Notes under the pieces: model-generated
The model's input: only the letters and a program-made list of their open reading frames with translations
What the model was told of the DNA's origin: nothing
The model's database searches: none
Part shown: one piece after another, positions 34,475 to 44,718 of the stretch
Position numbering within the stretch: position 1 is the first letter of the stretch
Layout: each line of letters opens with the position of its first letter
Origin: Andrena cerasifolii
Lineage: Eukaryota; Arthropoda; Insecta; Hymenoptera; Andrenidae
Length of the DNA stretch: 64,000 bases
Direction: 5' to 3'
Assembly: GCF_050908995.1 (NCBI RefSeq)
Contig: NC_135118.1
Coordinates: 17,865,501 to 17,929,500, forward strand
Made by a program: the position numbers and the translations under genes

Positions 34475-34801
34475 CAAGCAGAGCAACCCAGGTGTCCGCT
34501 TCCATTGCTTTGATTTTTGGATATGTTTTAGAGGACCGAAAAATAAGAAACGTGTGTTCTTATTTTGGCCTGTTGCATATTTAGGGGGTGAAACCACCCC
34601 TCAAATTTACAACATTTTCAGGTGTTCGTCTCCGATTGCTTTGGTCAAAAAACAATAGCTTATAACTTTGAGGGACGGTTTCACCCCCTAAATATGAAAC
34701 CGGTCCGCTATAAAAAAACACGTATATCCTATTTTTTGGTGCTTTAAAATATATCTAAAAATCAAAGCAATCGGAGGCGGACACCTGGGATGCTCTCCTT
34801 G
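34475..34801. mobile_element. MITE with CCAGGTGTCCGC ends, 327 bp
   Basis: The left terminus CAAGCAGAGCAACCCAGGTG and the right, in reverse, CAAGGAGAGCATCCCAGGTG continue through GTCCGC..GATTGCTTTGATTTTT(G/A)GATAT for about 60 bp of inverted repeat. The flanks are CTAG and TTAG. The core has AGGGGGTGAAACCACCCC and its counterpart GGTTTCACCCCCTAAATATG. A partial relative lies at 52277-52426. Confidence 0.75.
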
Positions 34802-35522
34802 TTAGTTATTTACTTGTGGAATGGGAATGAGCGAGAGGTTGCACGGAAGAGTATTTGGGGGTGTGTTTTCAAAGAGGTTGAGTTGATAAATTGGAGTGTT
34901 TGTAATTTTATTTTAAGACGAGTAAAAATTTGAAAAATAATTTATACTTAACTGTTTTAACTTCGACATTAATATAATCTATATTAATTATTTAATAAAT
35001 CCCGACACAAAAGGTAAAACAATAACTTGCTTCATTACATATAAAATTAATCATCCACAATGGTATTAATATACAAATATAAATTTATTGTAAATAAGTA
35101 CTAAAGCAAATTTAAATTAAATTATTTTTATTACAATAATTTAATATTCGAACATACACAGTATAATCTCGTTTAAACTGAATGTTCTCTGCGAGTTGGG
35201 CTAGAAATTTGTAAAAATTAGATAGCTGTAGGTCATACGGTTCCACTGTGAACGACAGAAAGTTGGGATACTGTGATAGAACGCAGATTGGAGGATTCCT
35301 CGCGTCCTCCACTTACCCCGTTCCAAATCGTGGAATTTGAAACTAGTCATTCAATTACCTGCTCCTTGATTCCAGAACTGCCCTCTCTAAAAAAATGATC
35401 GTTTAGCTGAAAGCGAATTAACCTAATTATGTGAAGGATCTCCCGGAGATGTGCCTGATACCAAATCTTGCATACCACGAGCCCAGTGGGGAAATTTAAT
35501 AGAGCCCGATTCTCGGTTTTAC
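34802..35522. other. AT-rich non-coding stretch
   Basis: No gene recognised; very AT-rich from 34900 to 35150. Confidence 0.35.
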
Positions 35523-35618
35523 AAGCAAACAAAATTTCGTTGTAATCAGAAGGACATTCCCTACATATTCACAAAGTTTTTTAATTTTTTTAATTTCCAG
35601 GTTCGAAATCTTTTCTTG
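35523..35618. mobile_element. half copy of the CAAGGGAA-ended MITE
   Basis: AGCAAACAAAATTTCGTTGT to TTTCTTG matches the right end of the 19590 and 31842 elements. The left half is missing. Confidence 0.55.
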
Positions 35619-36031
35619 TCAAAAGTAGATAAGAGGGTTCAAACATTGTAAGCCGTCATACATGAGTGTAGTTACTCCTACGAAAAAACTCGTCTAACCT
35701 TCTTCGTATAGAATTTCCTAAGCTACAAATTTCTTAATAACTATTTTTATCGTAAAACTGATTGATAACGAGATATTCTCGAAAATCTGTTTTTTTTTTT
35801 AACATAGAGCCTCTGTAAAATTTTTAGCGGCGATCACATCGATGGGGACTTTTGACATATTGTTTAAAACGACGAAATAAAGGCCCATACAAAAATTTAG
35901 CTTGTTGGAAATTATTCCGCAGATTGGCCCAATATCACTGAACTACCCCCTGTACATGTCGCAGAACAATTGTATGATTTTTTTGTCCCTTATTTATCAG
36001 TTATTTAGTATCCCTGCGACATACCAACATA
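35619..36031. other. AT-rich non-coding stretch with a lone transposon end
   Basis: A terminus-like sequence, in reverse TACAGGGGGTAGTTCAGTG, ends near 35955. No left partner was found. No gene. Confidence 0.35.
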
Positions 36032-36033
36032 TA

Positions 36034-36187
36034 TGAGGCAGCGAGAGCGATAACGGACCAACTCACATTAAAAAAAATATATATTTCCTAATTTATATGA
36101 TTAGTAGAGCCTATTGGAATACGTTATTGCTACTAACTCAATTTCCAAAAGAAGGGGGGTTAGTCCGTTGTTGCTCACGCTGCCTCG
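36034..36187. mobile_element. TA-flanked MITE, TGAGGCAGCG ends, copy 1
   Basis: The left terminus TGAGGCAGCGAGAGCGATAA and right, in reverse, CGAGGCAGCGTGAGCAACAA both run on into CGGAC(C/T)AAC. TA flanks both sides (36032-36033 and 36188-36189). Its core (TAGTAGAGCCTATTGGAATA) recurs inverted in the longer copy at 40192-40578. Confidence 0.7.
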
Positions 36188-36189
36188 TA

Positions 36190-38719
36190 TTATCCCTACG
36201 ATAATCACCGATCATCCCGACAGAATCCAGGAGAAGCACAAGCCGTCCTAATCGTCAGTTATATATTAAAAACCAGCTCTCCATTCCCTCCGGCGAAGAT
36301 AAACGCAGACTACGCCAATTGCGCGTTTCATTATTCCAAACAAACATTAACCATGTTTACAGCAATTAACGTCCCATCGCCCCGCTAAACAGTCCCATAA
36401 ATTCCAATTACGGGCTCGACATCTCGAGGCAACGAATCGGGGGCGCATCACCTTTCCCCCATCCCCGCCCCATCAATTTCCCAAAGAGGACACGATGAAC
36501 GTCTCATAGAACCAGCCAGCCACACCAGCCCCCGTAACACACTCCAAACAATCTCTCCCAGAGGATCATTCCGCGACCTCGATTTTCCATCGTGGCGTCG
36601 GGATGGTGCCGAAGTGGTACCTTGGAGGAGAAGCGCGAGTCGATCGGTCGTTCATAAGGGAGGACGTGCTGCCGCATCGAGGAATCCGAATCGTATTAGG
36701 ACGAGGGTGTGTGCGCGCGCTTTGCGCGCGTGTGTGTATGTGTGTGTGTACCGCGGGGGGTGCTGGGGAGGGGGATGACGGAAAGAAAAACATTCGTGCA
36801 CGGTGTGCAGGATGCCGAGCCCATTGTGTATTCCGGCTCCGCGGCAATATTTCTCCGAGCAGAATCCTACGTGCCTTTCCCGCGTTTCTGGACCAATGAT
36901 ACCAACGGCGGCAAGAACACATAGCGCGGCCATGTACGGAACGGCGGCGGCGGCCGCGCTGGGCGTCTTCGGATTCCGGTCACGCAAGGTAGATCTGCCG
37001 CGGCAAAGGGGTTACGTTCTGCCGCTACACCCTCTTCCAGGTATTACACGGGTATTACACGGGTTTCACCTGCGCGGGCGTGACTGACGCGCGAACGGAT
37101 CGCGCGAGGTTACGGCCTGGCGTGCTCGAATGGGAACGCGCTACTTATTTCGGGTTGGGGAAGGGCCGTGGAATCTGACGATGCCTGAGGATTTATACGG
37201 TTTTTTGGGAGTGTGATTGATATAATGTGGAGGGGTTTGCTGGGGTAGGTACGGTTCGTGGAATGGATACATATGAGGGAGTTGTGAAAGCAACGGGGGT
37301 TGGATAAGTAAGGGGTGTGTTGTTTAGTATTGCTTTTGGATATGTGCATTGTAACGTCCCAGCTACACGGGATCGCCGACTATTAGTGCAAGACACCAGC
37401 GCTTCCAGAGGTCTAATCTTCTTAACTGTTTCTCCCAAGTCCTAAGTTCTAGTGTCGTTCGTATATATACAAGTTCCAAGTTTATTCCTCTCCGTCCCCA
37501 TGAATATAGGGTAGGGTATGTACCTTAAACAGTTCCCTGTGAATGTCAGCAGACATACTGGAAAAAGATCTGGTCAACAGAAAGCTTCAACTCAGAAAAC
37601 ACAATCACCCACAAGCAAATAGTAAAATATCTTCCTAGATGTGAGTGTAGAATTTTAGTTAGGGATCTAGGTGTATTCCTAGGTGTATTCACATTTTTAT
37701 GTTAAAAATTATTGTTCTAAGTTAATTGAGTTTTATTACACAAATAGAGTGATTATAATGAAAATTATATTAAAATATTATAATAAAATAACAAGAGGCA
37801 ATATTAGCATTAACAAAACGCAAATAAACATTTTATGTATTTAAAACACAAATAAATAATACAAAATTGTATTGATTTTGTCTTCAACTAAATCGCAATT
37901 ATGAATAGATTTCCCTCACAAAAAGGTAAATTACATTCAGTGTAGCAGTTTGTAGCAGAAAAAAATGTGGCAATGTGATAGAGTTCTTGATACAGAACAA
38001 TAAAAATTACAGCATGGTTTGAACCGTTCCTTTTAAAACTGTTTTTTTTTTTTTTTAAAAAATTTAATTGGAAATTAAAATTATACACTCTTCTGTTAAA
38101 ATTATCCATATTTAAGGTATAACATACACTATTTTAAACAAAAATCGCAAACACGAACGAACGATGCAGGAGAACGCTAATTTTTTAGTGTTTAGGTTAT
38201 ATAGAAACAAATGACATTTATTCTATTGATTTTTTCGCGTATTATATTTTACATTCATACTCCTTATTTTCGGACTAATAGGATAACTAGATCAAAATTG
38301 AACCTTGATTATTTCGATTTTTCTCCATTACGTGCCACACTGCACGACGGGGCAAGTTCCCTTCTCGTCCAGGAGCGAGCGGTTCCGGATGTAACAGTAT
38401 TTTAAGATTCTGGGTGGGTAGGTGTTTTAGGATTCTGGGAGTTTGTAGCGGGGGCTGAGGAAATCATGTGAGGGTTTCGAATTTGAAGGGTGTCGCTTCG
38501 AGTGGACCTGAAGCAGTTCGGCATGCCTGCCACGAATGATACCTTGGGTTTAGCGAAGGCTTGGACTTGAAGCATGATACGAGGTCATGATACTCTGGTA
38601 AAAGACCACGGTATATATTTGCAACCCTCCTGCAGTTGCAATCCAGATTTGAAGGTCTGAAATGTCTTATAGAAATGTACAGTGGGAACAGGGGAAAGTT
38701 TCAGATTCTTAAAGGGCGC
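36190..38719. other. non-coding stretch: GC-rich block then AT-rich block
   Basis: GC-rich with TG/CA-rich runs at 36560-37100 and very AT-rich at 37640-38330. Overlapping frames on both strands at 36566-36987 look like chance frames; one is discussed among rejected items. No gene recognised. Confidence 0.35.
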
Positions 38720-38721
38720 TA

Positions 38722-39093
38722 AGGTGAATGTCCCAATTTCTGCTCATGTCCCCATTTCTGTTCATTTCGTATTTTTCTTATTATTATATGCGTTACGTTT
38801 CTACTATAGTTGCAACAAAATAATTCTAATATATAATAATTCTAATAATTCTCTTGGGGCAATACATACGTCGCTATTTTTCATGAGCAGAAATACGGAC
38901 ATTTAGAGCATTATATATTTAATTACAAATTACTAATAGTTAAACATCTTGAAATATTTTTTTTAAACAGTTTTTCAATTGGTTGATTTATTTTTAAAGA
39001 ATTAATCAATTACTCTGCATATTTTCATCACAAACAAATTTTGTACACCTTCTTCATGACCTCTTAAATGAGCAGAAATTGGGACATTCACCT
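38722..39093. mobile_element. TA-flanked MITE (family alpha), short copy
   Basis: Perfect ends AGGTGAATGTCCCAATTTCT (left) and the same in reverse at the right are flanked by TA (38720-38721 and 39094-39095); the match runs 27 bp to TGCTCAT. It is 372 bp and matches both ends of the longer element at 1810-2676 while lacking about 500 bp of that element's middle. Confidence 0.8.
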
Positions 39094-39095
39094 TA

Positions 39096-39695
39096 GTCTT
39101 TTTCGTTTCCTCCACAGCTGCCTGGTAATCGAGTTTGACAGGAACGCCTCTGCACCGTACTAACTTAGCGATAGATTTGGCAGCGAGCAGAAATTAAACG
39201 TACGCGTTTCGACTCGATTACTTTAATCAACGGGAAATCTGCCAACCGTTCACCGCCGCGGCGCAATCCCGCAGAAATATATCCTTGAGGGTTGCGGGGC
39301 TCGCGTATGATATTTAATGCAAATGAAACAATCTACGAGCCACCCTTCAAGTTCCGCGACGTTGCGTTAAATAACAACGTTAACTTCCAACCGTAATTTC
39401 TCCCACCCCGTCTACGTTCCTATTTCCCACGCATTCCTCACACCGCGGTGCACCTTCTCCCGTGTAATTCACTTTACCCCAAACCGTGCCACTAATTAAA
39501 ATATCAAACATTCGCGTACTACATCGAACTTCCCCTTTTGATCTCCAAACTTCCTTCGACTTCCAGAGCAATATGTATCTCCGCCTTCGAATGCCTGCAA
39601 CCAAAGCTTGTCTACGAAGACGCGTGTAATATATTTTCGATAACCCTGCCAGGATCCACGGGAGACACTTTAACACGCGCGGAACAATTGAAAGC
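39096..39695. other. non-coding stretch with a POU-octamer site
   Basis: ATGCAAAT at 39317-39324 sits in TTTAATGCAAATGAAACAAT, an octamer next to an ACAAT core. The block 39200-39380 is GC-balanced and could be regulatory, but I have no conservation evidence. No gene recognised. Confidence 0.3.
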
Positions 39696-39698
39696 TTA

Positions 39699-40079
39699 GG
39701 GCCATTCTACTTTGATCAGCCGAAAAAAATATTTATTATTATCTATGCTACTAATTTGTTATCCATTTTGAAAGATTTTTCCTCAGCAAATACAACATAC
39801 CTACAATGAAATAAATATTTTTGGAATTTATTAAGCTACTCCTATATTATACCAAAAAATTTAAAAATAATTTTTTAATTCGTGTAATTGCGGTGCCACA
39901 TTGACGCTATGAAAAATGTTAAAAACAAATTAAATTTGTATGTTTAAATTTGTTTGTATAATATAGGAGTAGCTTAATAAATTCACAAAAAGATTTATTT
40001 CATTATACATATGTAATATTTACTGAGATTTTTTTTTAAAATAGCTTAATTTTTTGGCCGAACAAAGTAGAATGACCCC
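39699..40079. mobile_element. palindromic MITE (family D), TTA-flanked
   Basis: The termini GGGCCATTCTACTTTGATC and, in reverse, GGGGTCATTCTACTTTGTTC are flanked by TTA (39696-39698 and 40080-40082). The arms continue through AAATACAACATA..ATGAAATAAAT and TTATTAAGCTACTCCTATAT. Shares the AAGATTTTT and TACAACATA blocks with 31090-31250. Confidence 0.7.
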
Positions 40080-40191
40080 TTAAACTTCGAGATTGTACGA
40101 TCTAAAGTACAAACATGAATTTCCTGGAAGAATTCTTAGTCCACGGTGAAATTACTTCTTTGGAAATCAACTACTGCAACAAAACTACAAA

Positions 40192-40578
40192 TGAGGCATT
40201 GAGAACAAAACCGGACAAAGCCACATTTTTTGCAAAATTAAGTTAGTAGCAGTAATGTATTCCAATAGACTGTACGAATCATTTAAAATATAGAAAATAT
40301 TCTTTTTCCAATTTAGAACTATACCTATGCCATAACAAAATCACTTGTTCCATTGAAATTTTTTAGTGACATCTGTGCGCAACAAATATTAAAATTTAAT
40401 GGAAAATCAATTGTGCCTTCATTAGGAAGCACATATTTCGAATAATATCAGAAGTTAAAAATGCTGCACTAGCAACAATGCTTGCAAAACGAAACGCTGT
40501 TGAATCCCTATTTTTAGATGACCTATTTCTCCGGTTACCGAAAACTAGGGTTAGTCCGTTATTGGCCTCAATGCCTGA
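40192..40578. mobile_element. TGAGGCA-ended MITE, copy 2
   Basis: The left end TGAGGCATTGAGAACAAAAC and the right, in reverse, TCAGGCATTGAGGCCAATAA run on into CGGAC. The inner block GTTAGTAGCAGTAATGTATT is the inverted counterpart of the core of copy 1 (36034-36187). The target duplication is unclear. Confidence 0.55.
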
Positions 40579-43176
40579 AATCATCATTTCACCTTCGGTT
40601 CATCGACCTTTCCCCCAGGTTCCAAAGCGTCTAATCCTTCGACTCCTTACCTAGAACAAATTCTCCACCTTCGAACCCTACAGGGGAATAAAAGAAGCTA
40701 GCGAAAGCTTATACAATCCCTTTACCACTCTCCGCCGCACAGGGGACTTCCGTTCCCCTGCGGAGCCCGCGCAATCAAGACGCGGAATCGGTTGTTCCGC
40801 AGAAGTTCCGAGGGAATTGCGGGATAAGTAAGACCGTGTTAGCATTAAACGCAATGAAATTGTTTGTAAAAGCCTGGCCACGTGGCACTTGAAACTTCGT
40901 TTCCCGCGATCCGACCATTCCGCTGGCCCGGAGTGCGCGTTACGCTTCGCGCTCGTTGTCCCTCTTCGTTCGCCGCGGCGCGGCCGGCATTAGCAGATAA
41001 CGAGACATTCGCAATAACGAGCCGGAAAATACGGCAATTTAGCAAAAGTTGCACGGAAGCGGCCGCTAATACTGGCGGAGCGAAAATGTCTGCCACTCGC
41101 TGGTCCACTTTCGCGGCTGTATCAAGCGGCATTAGGTCGGGGCCGCGGGGAGGAGCGGGCGCGCGAGCGACGATAACAGCCGTTTTTAATGGCACGGACT
41201 TGTAATTCCCGTTAGGCCCGTGGAAACGCGGTCGTCGGAACGAATTCGCCCCGTGCCTGCTGTAATTCGAGCGCTTCGTGCTGCGGGGCTCCTCTTTTTA
41301 TTCGGGCCCTGCGTCTTGTTCTTGGGGCGCAAGCAGAAAGAAGGGGCTTAAGAGGGTAACGTGTCCGACGCGAACGACGGCAATAACGCGTTGGAAGGTG
41401 GAGGAAATGTTAGACTCGAGTGGTGGAACCGAGATTTCGGGGATGAATTTGAATTGTTAAGGGTAGGTATTTGTTTAGGTGTGTGTGTAGTGAAAAATTC
41501 ATGGCAGAAGCCGGGGGCTGATTTCTGGATTGACTCGGGAAACAATTTGGAGTGCATGTTCGTATTTTTCTTTCAGGGTTGTAAGGCCCGATTCACCTTG
41601 CGGGACGCGTGTAGCCGGACGATCCTATCACCCGCCAAACTAATATTGGGTGACTATTTACTTCGATACGTGTTAACTCTGATCCGCCCGAACAGTGACC
41701 CGATCAAGCAGACGAACCTTGCTAGTAGAGCGCTGATGAATTCTGCCCTTGTCCATCTTTCCGATGTCAAAGGTAGACAAGGTGTCGAAATTTGGGAGGC
41801 GCCAAAATGCCTGTTCGGCCCCGCGTTCCTTGAAAAGGAGGAACCTTCCCTCTGCGATTTCGGTGGTGGAGGAGGAACCCTCTTCCTCTTGGCGACGTAG
41901 CTAAGGAAAAACCGGACAGCTGGCTGCCAAACCTCGCTAAGGTGATCGACTGGAGCGTGTTGCTAGGGTCGCGGTTCATGACCGTATTGTCCCGCGAGGC
42001 AGCGGTGCTCCACGGTATGTGCCGGTTCGAAGTCACCGTTTACCAACCGCTGACATAGCAATCAACGGATTTTCTCTGAGCGAGGACGGTCGAGGTGTTC
42101 AAAGAAAAAATGGCACGATGTCGATTGCCGCATATTAGACACCTGACAGGCAAATGTTTCCCGAAACGCTTTGAAGGTAAGCAATTGCCTGGTAATAAAG
42201 ATGATTGATACCGTCAGAGGGAACAGTGCAGTGAGGTTCTTAGATGGCTCTGGGATATTTCCTAGAGATATTAGTGTCGCGTTAGAAGCAGCTGCAATTA
42301 ATTATTCGGAAGTCTGTGGAAGGGAAGGAGTTGCTGTTCATTCGAGCATCGTCTTTTGAATCGTTAGAATGGATAAAACTCCCAGCAATCGTGGCTGTTC
42401 GCCGGAACGAATCGGTTCATCTGTTCCTTTTAAACTCGTCGAAGTTTTAATTTGGTCTTAACGAATCGAATGATCTCTTCGCCACGGCGACGAGGTAATC
42501 GCGACTAGAGTAAACGGCGAGGAACATCCGTCGCTCGATGGCTATTATGTTCCCTCCAGGGAAACTTCCGGGACACTTCTAATCCACGCGACGACGACGA
42601 ACGGTGGTTGAAGGTGTTCGCGGAATCTCTCTTCACCGGCAAAAGTCGTTTCACCTCTCATTATACCGGAACCGTCGAGTATTTCTCGTTACGGTGAAAT
42701 AACTCGACGGTCCTCGCGAGTTTCCTGAAAACACTCCAACTTGGCGGCGATCGATCTCTCCGGATTCGCGCGCCCATTTGTTCGAATTAAGTGGCGGGAC
42801 TTAATTATTCAATCGCCCCGCGGCCGTAGACGAGAGAAGGAGAGGGTGGCGGAGAGAAAGAGGGGGGAGAGAGAGAGGGGAAGAGAAGAACAAGAGGGTG
42901 GAGTGGAGAAAAACAGGGAGAGGTGTTCGAGTTAATGGAAACGGAAATAAAAGTTGTACCCGGAGGTGGAATGCGGGCGAGGCGAGTGAAAAGGAACGCA
43001 GGAGTGATTAAGTGGAAAAAAATGACAAAAGAAAAATAGAGGTATCAACTTGCAGGAATATGGAAGCCTAGGAGGAACAGGTGTAACGTGGACGTGGAAG
43101 AAAAGAGGTGCAGTAAATATTCGTTATATGTTCGCCAGAAATATTCGTTATATGATCGTCGCCTCGCTCCACCAAT
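40579..43176. other. non-coding stretch with GC-rich blocks
   Basis: GC-rich at 40680-41300, a purine-rich AG/GGA run at 42820-42940, and a short direct repeat (AATATTCGTTATATG at about 43116 and 43141). A 179-codon plus-strand frame (41361-41900) has no recognisable domain. No gene recognised. Confidence 0.35.
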
Positions 43177-43178
43177 TA

Positions 43179-43342
43179 GGGTAGATTGTGGCCACTTTAA
43201 GGTATTGTACCAGTTTCGGCCACTTCTTAAAAAATATAACCTGAAATTCTCCACATAATAATGATCTGCAAGCAATTTAAAAATAAGATAATTATGCACA
43301 TGGCCAAAAACAGTGCAACGGCCACAAACGGCACATCTACCC
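43179..43342. mobile_element. TA-flanked MITE, GGGTAGAT ends, 164 bp
   Basis: The termini GGGTAGATTGTGGCCACTTT and, in reverse, GGGTAGATGTGCCGTTTGTG are flanked by TA (43177-43178 and 43343-43344). GGCCAC(T/A) motifs recur inside each arm. Non-coding. Confidence 0.7.
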
Positions 43343-43344
43343 TA

Positions 43345-43572
43345 GGGGATCTCCCTTGGAACCAGTCAAGCGTGAAAGGCGACTCGAGTCAACACAAGCC
43401 AAGCCTGAGATAAGACACTAACGAGCTTGCCGGCGCGGCCTGGAATTTAAATACCACAGCCTTAATTAAATGTTTAAATTTTTGGCTTTATTGTTATGAA
43501 AATATTTTTAACATATTGATGAGGATACATTGTATTCCGAAGAAAATAAGACCAAACATGGTGTGATTAGGA
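43345..43572. other. 3' flank of an unidentified minus-strand relic
   Basis: It includes a minus-strand AATAAA (43487-43492) about 80 bases downstream of the stop of the relic at 43573. AT-rich to about 43450; otherwise featureless. Confidence 0.35.
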
Positions 43573-43719
43573 TCACATTGAGTCATTTTCATATTCGACT
43601 ATGAAAATAACATCTTTTTCCCAGGGTTTATATGTAATTTTCGTGTTCCCAGTTTGTGCCATATCAAATTCTTTTTTCACTTCTGCTTTCATGCTAGGCA
43701 CTATTTTTTTTGGCAACTT
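43573..43719 (-). pseudogene. unidentified decayed coding relic
   Basis: A 48-codon minus-strand frame without a start ends at 43573. It includes MKAEVKKEFDMAQ and ITYKPWEKDVIFIVEYENDS, a composition more protein-like than the surrounding chance frames. Immediately upstream, another frame (about 43723-43830) reads KKEEEIALQNVTEHYGNFF, and further upstream a third (43860-44108) ends in an acidic SDSEGSDN tail. This pattern suggests one coding region broken by frameshifts. AATAAA follows the stop by about 80 bases. I do not recognise the family; a decayed transposon or gene is possible. Confidence 0.35.
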
Positions 43720-44119
43720 GTTTTTTTTATTATCGAAATACTAAAAAAATTTCCATAATGCTCTGTAACATTTTGTAAAGCAATTTCTTCTTCTTTTTTA
43801 CTCGAGATGTTTGGGATTTATTATACTTTATCCTCTTTCAACTTGTGTATAAAAATCAACTAGTTATCAGATCCCTCGCTGTCACTAAAAACACTACTGT
43901 CCGACAAAATGATCCCAGGCAAATAAATGCTTTTGCCCATTCCACGACACGATACACAATGAACGTCTTGCCCATCAAAATGTTTCATGGCAACCCTGCT
44001 CACTCCTGTTCTGCAAAGGCGAGCCCGACTCAGGAGCACCGAACGCGAGCGAGCAGGGGAGCCTGAGAGAGAGAGAGTGAGAACGTTACCGGCAATCACA
44101 GCTACCATTTACATATACG

Positions 44120-44240
44120 GTCTAGCAAAATCAGCAATTCCCTATGATTTTATTCACATGAAAATAAGCAATTCCTTTTTTATTTAAGCAATTGATTTTG
44201 TAAATAAGGAATTGCTTGTAGGAATTGCTTAGTTTTTATT
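44120..44240. repeat. cluster of AAGCAATTCC motifs in both orientations
   Basis: AGCAATTCC at 44131, 44167 and 44227-type positions, AGGAATTGCTT in the opposite sense, and ATTTAAGCAATTGATTTTGT form short overlapping palindromes able to fold. It lies beside the relic above and may be the end of the same repeat. Confidence 0.45.
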
Positions 44241-44548
44241 CACCACACCCATTTTCATATTCAACTGTCCTTCGTTCTTTCTCATTCGCTGTCCTTTTCG
44301 TCGACTGCCAATTGCCGCGGTCGACAAAACATACAAGCGAGCCCGAGGTTCGACGATATCAGTTGAATAAACAAGCCAGTTCGAGCTGAAATTCGTGGCC
44401 GCCTACACGCTATATGTTCGTGCCCGGTCCAGAGTGATGAACATGTAACGAATATTTACCGTACAGATTGATCCACCGCGATGTTTCACTCCTAGGAAAC
44501 TTTTAAGGAAAATATTCATTTGTTCCTTTAATTCTGATATAGAATATA

Positions 44549-44716
44549 GGGTAAATCCGGGAGACGCGGTTGGGCCGGAGGGTTGGTCGAAACAGTTGAT
44601 TCCTAGAGATTTAATCGTTCCGAGCCTTAACACAGATTTGCATATACACAGATGTAAAGTCTGAATATAGCCACTCGACCAACTCTCCGGCCCGACCGCG
44701 TCTCCCGGATTTACCC
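44549..44716. mobile_element. TA-flanked MITE, GGGTAAATCCGGGAGACG ends, 168 bp
   Basis: The arms of about 43 bp differ at two sites: GGGTAAATCCGGGAGACGCG, then GT(T/C)GGGCCGGAG(G/A)GTTGGTCGA. TA flanks both sides (44547-44548 and 44717-44718). The loop is only about 80 bp. High arm identity suggests the youngest of the four TA/GGG elements. Confidence 0.85.
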
Positions 44717-44718
44717 TA

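Noticed and set aside
36652..36933. Minus-strand frame starting MAALCVLAAVGIIGP, signal-peptide-like
   Set aside because: The hydrophobic start is short, the following sequence runs into CA-repeat-derived Tyr/Thr/His residues, and I recognise no family. Alternative frames on both strands are equally open.
41361..41900. 179-codon plus-strand open frame
   Set aside because: No domain, mixed composition ending in a glycine run; overlapped by frames on the other strand.
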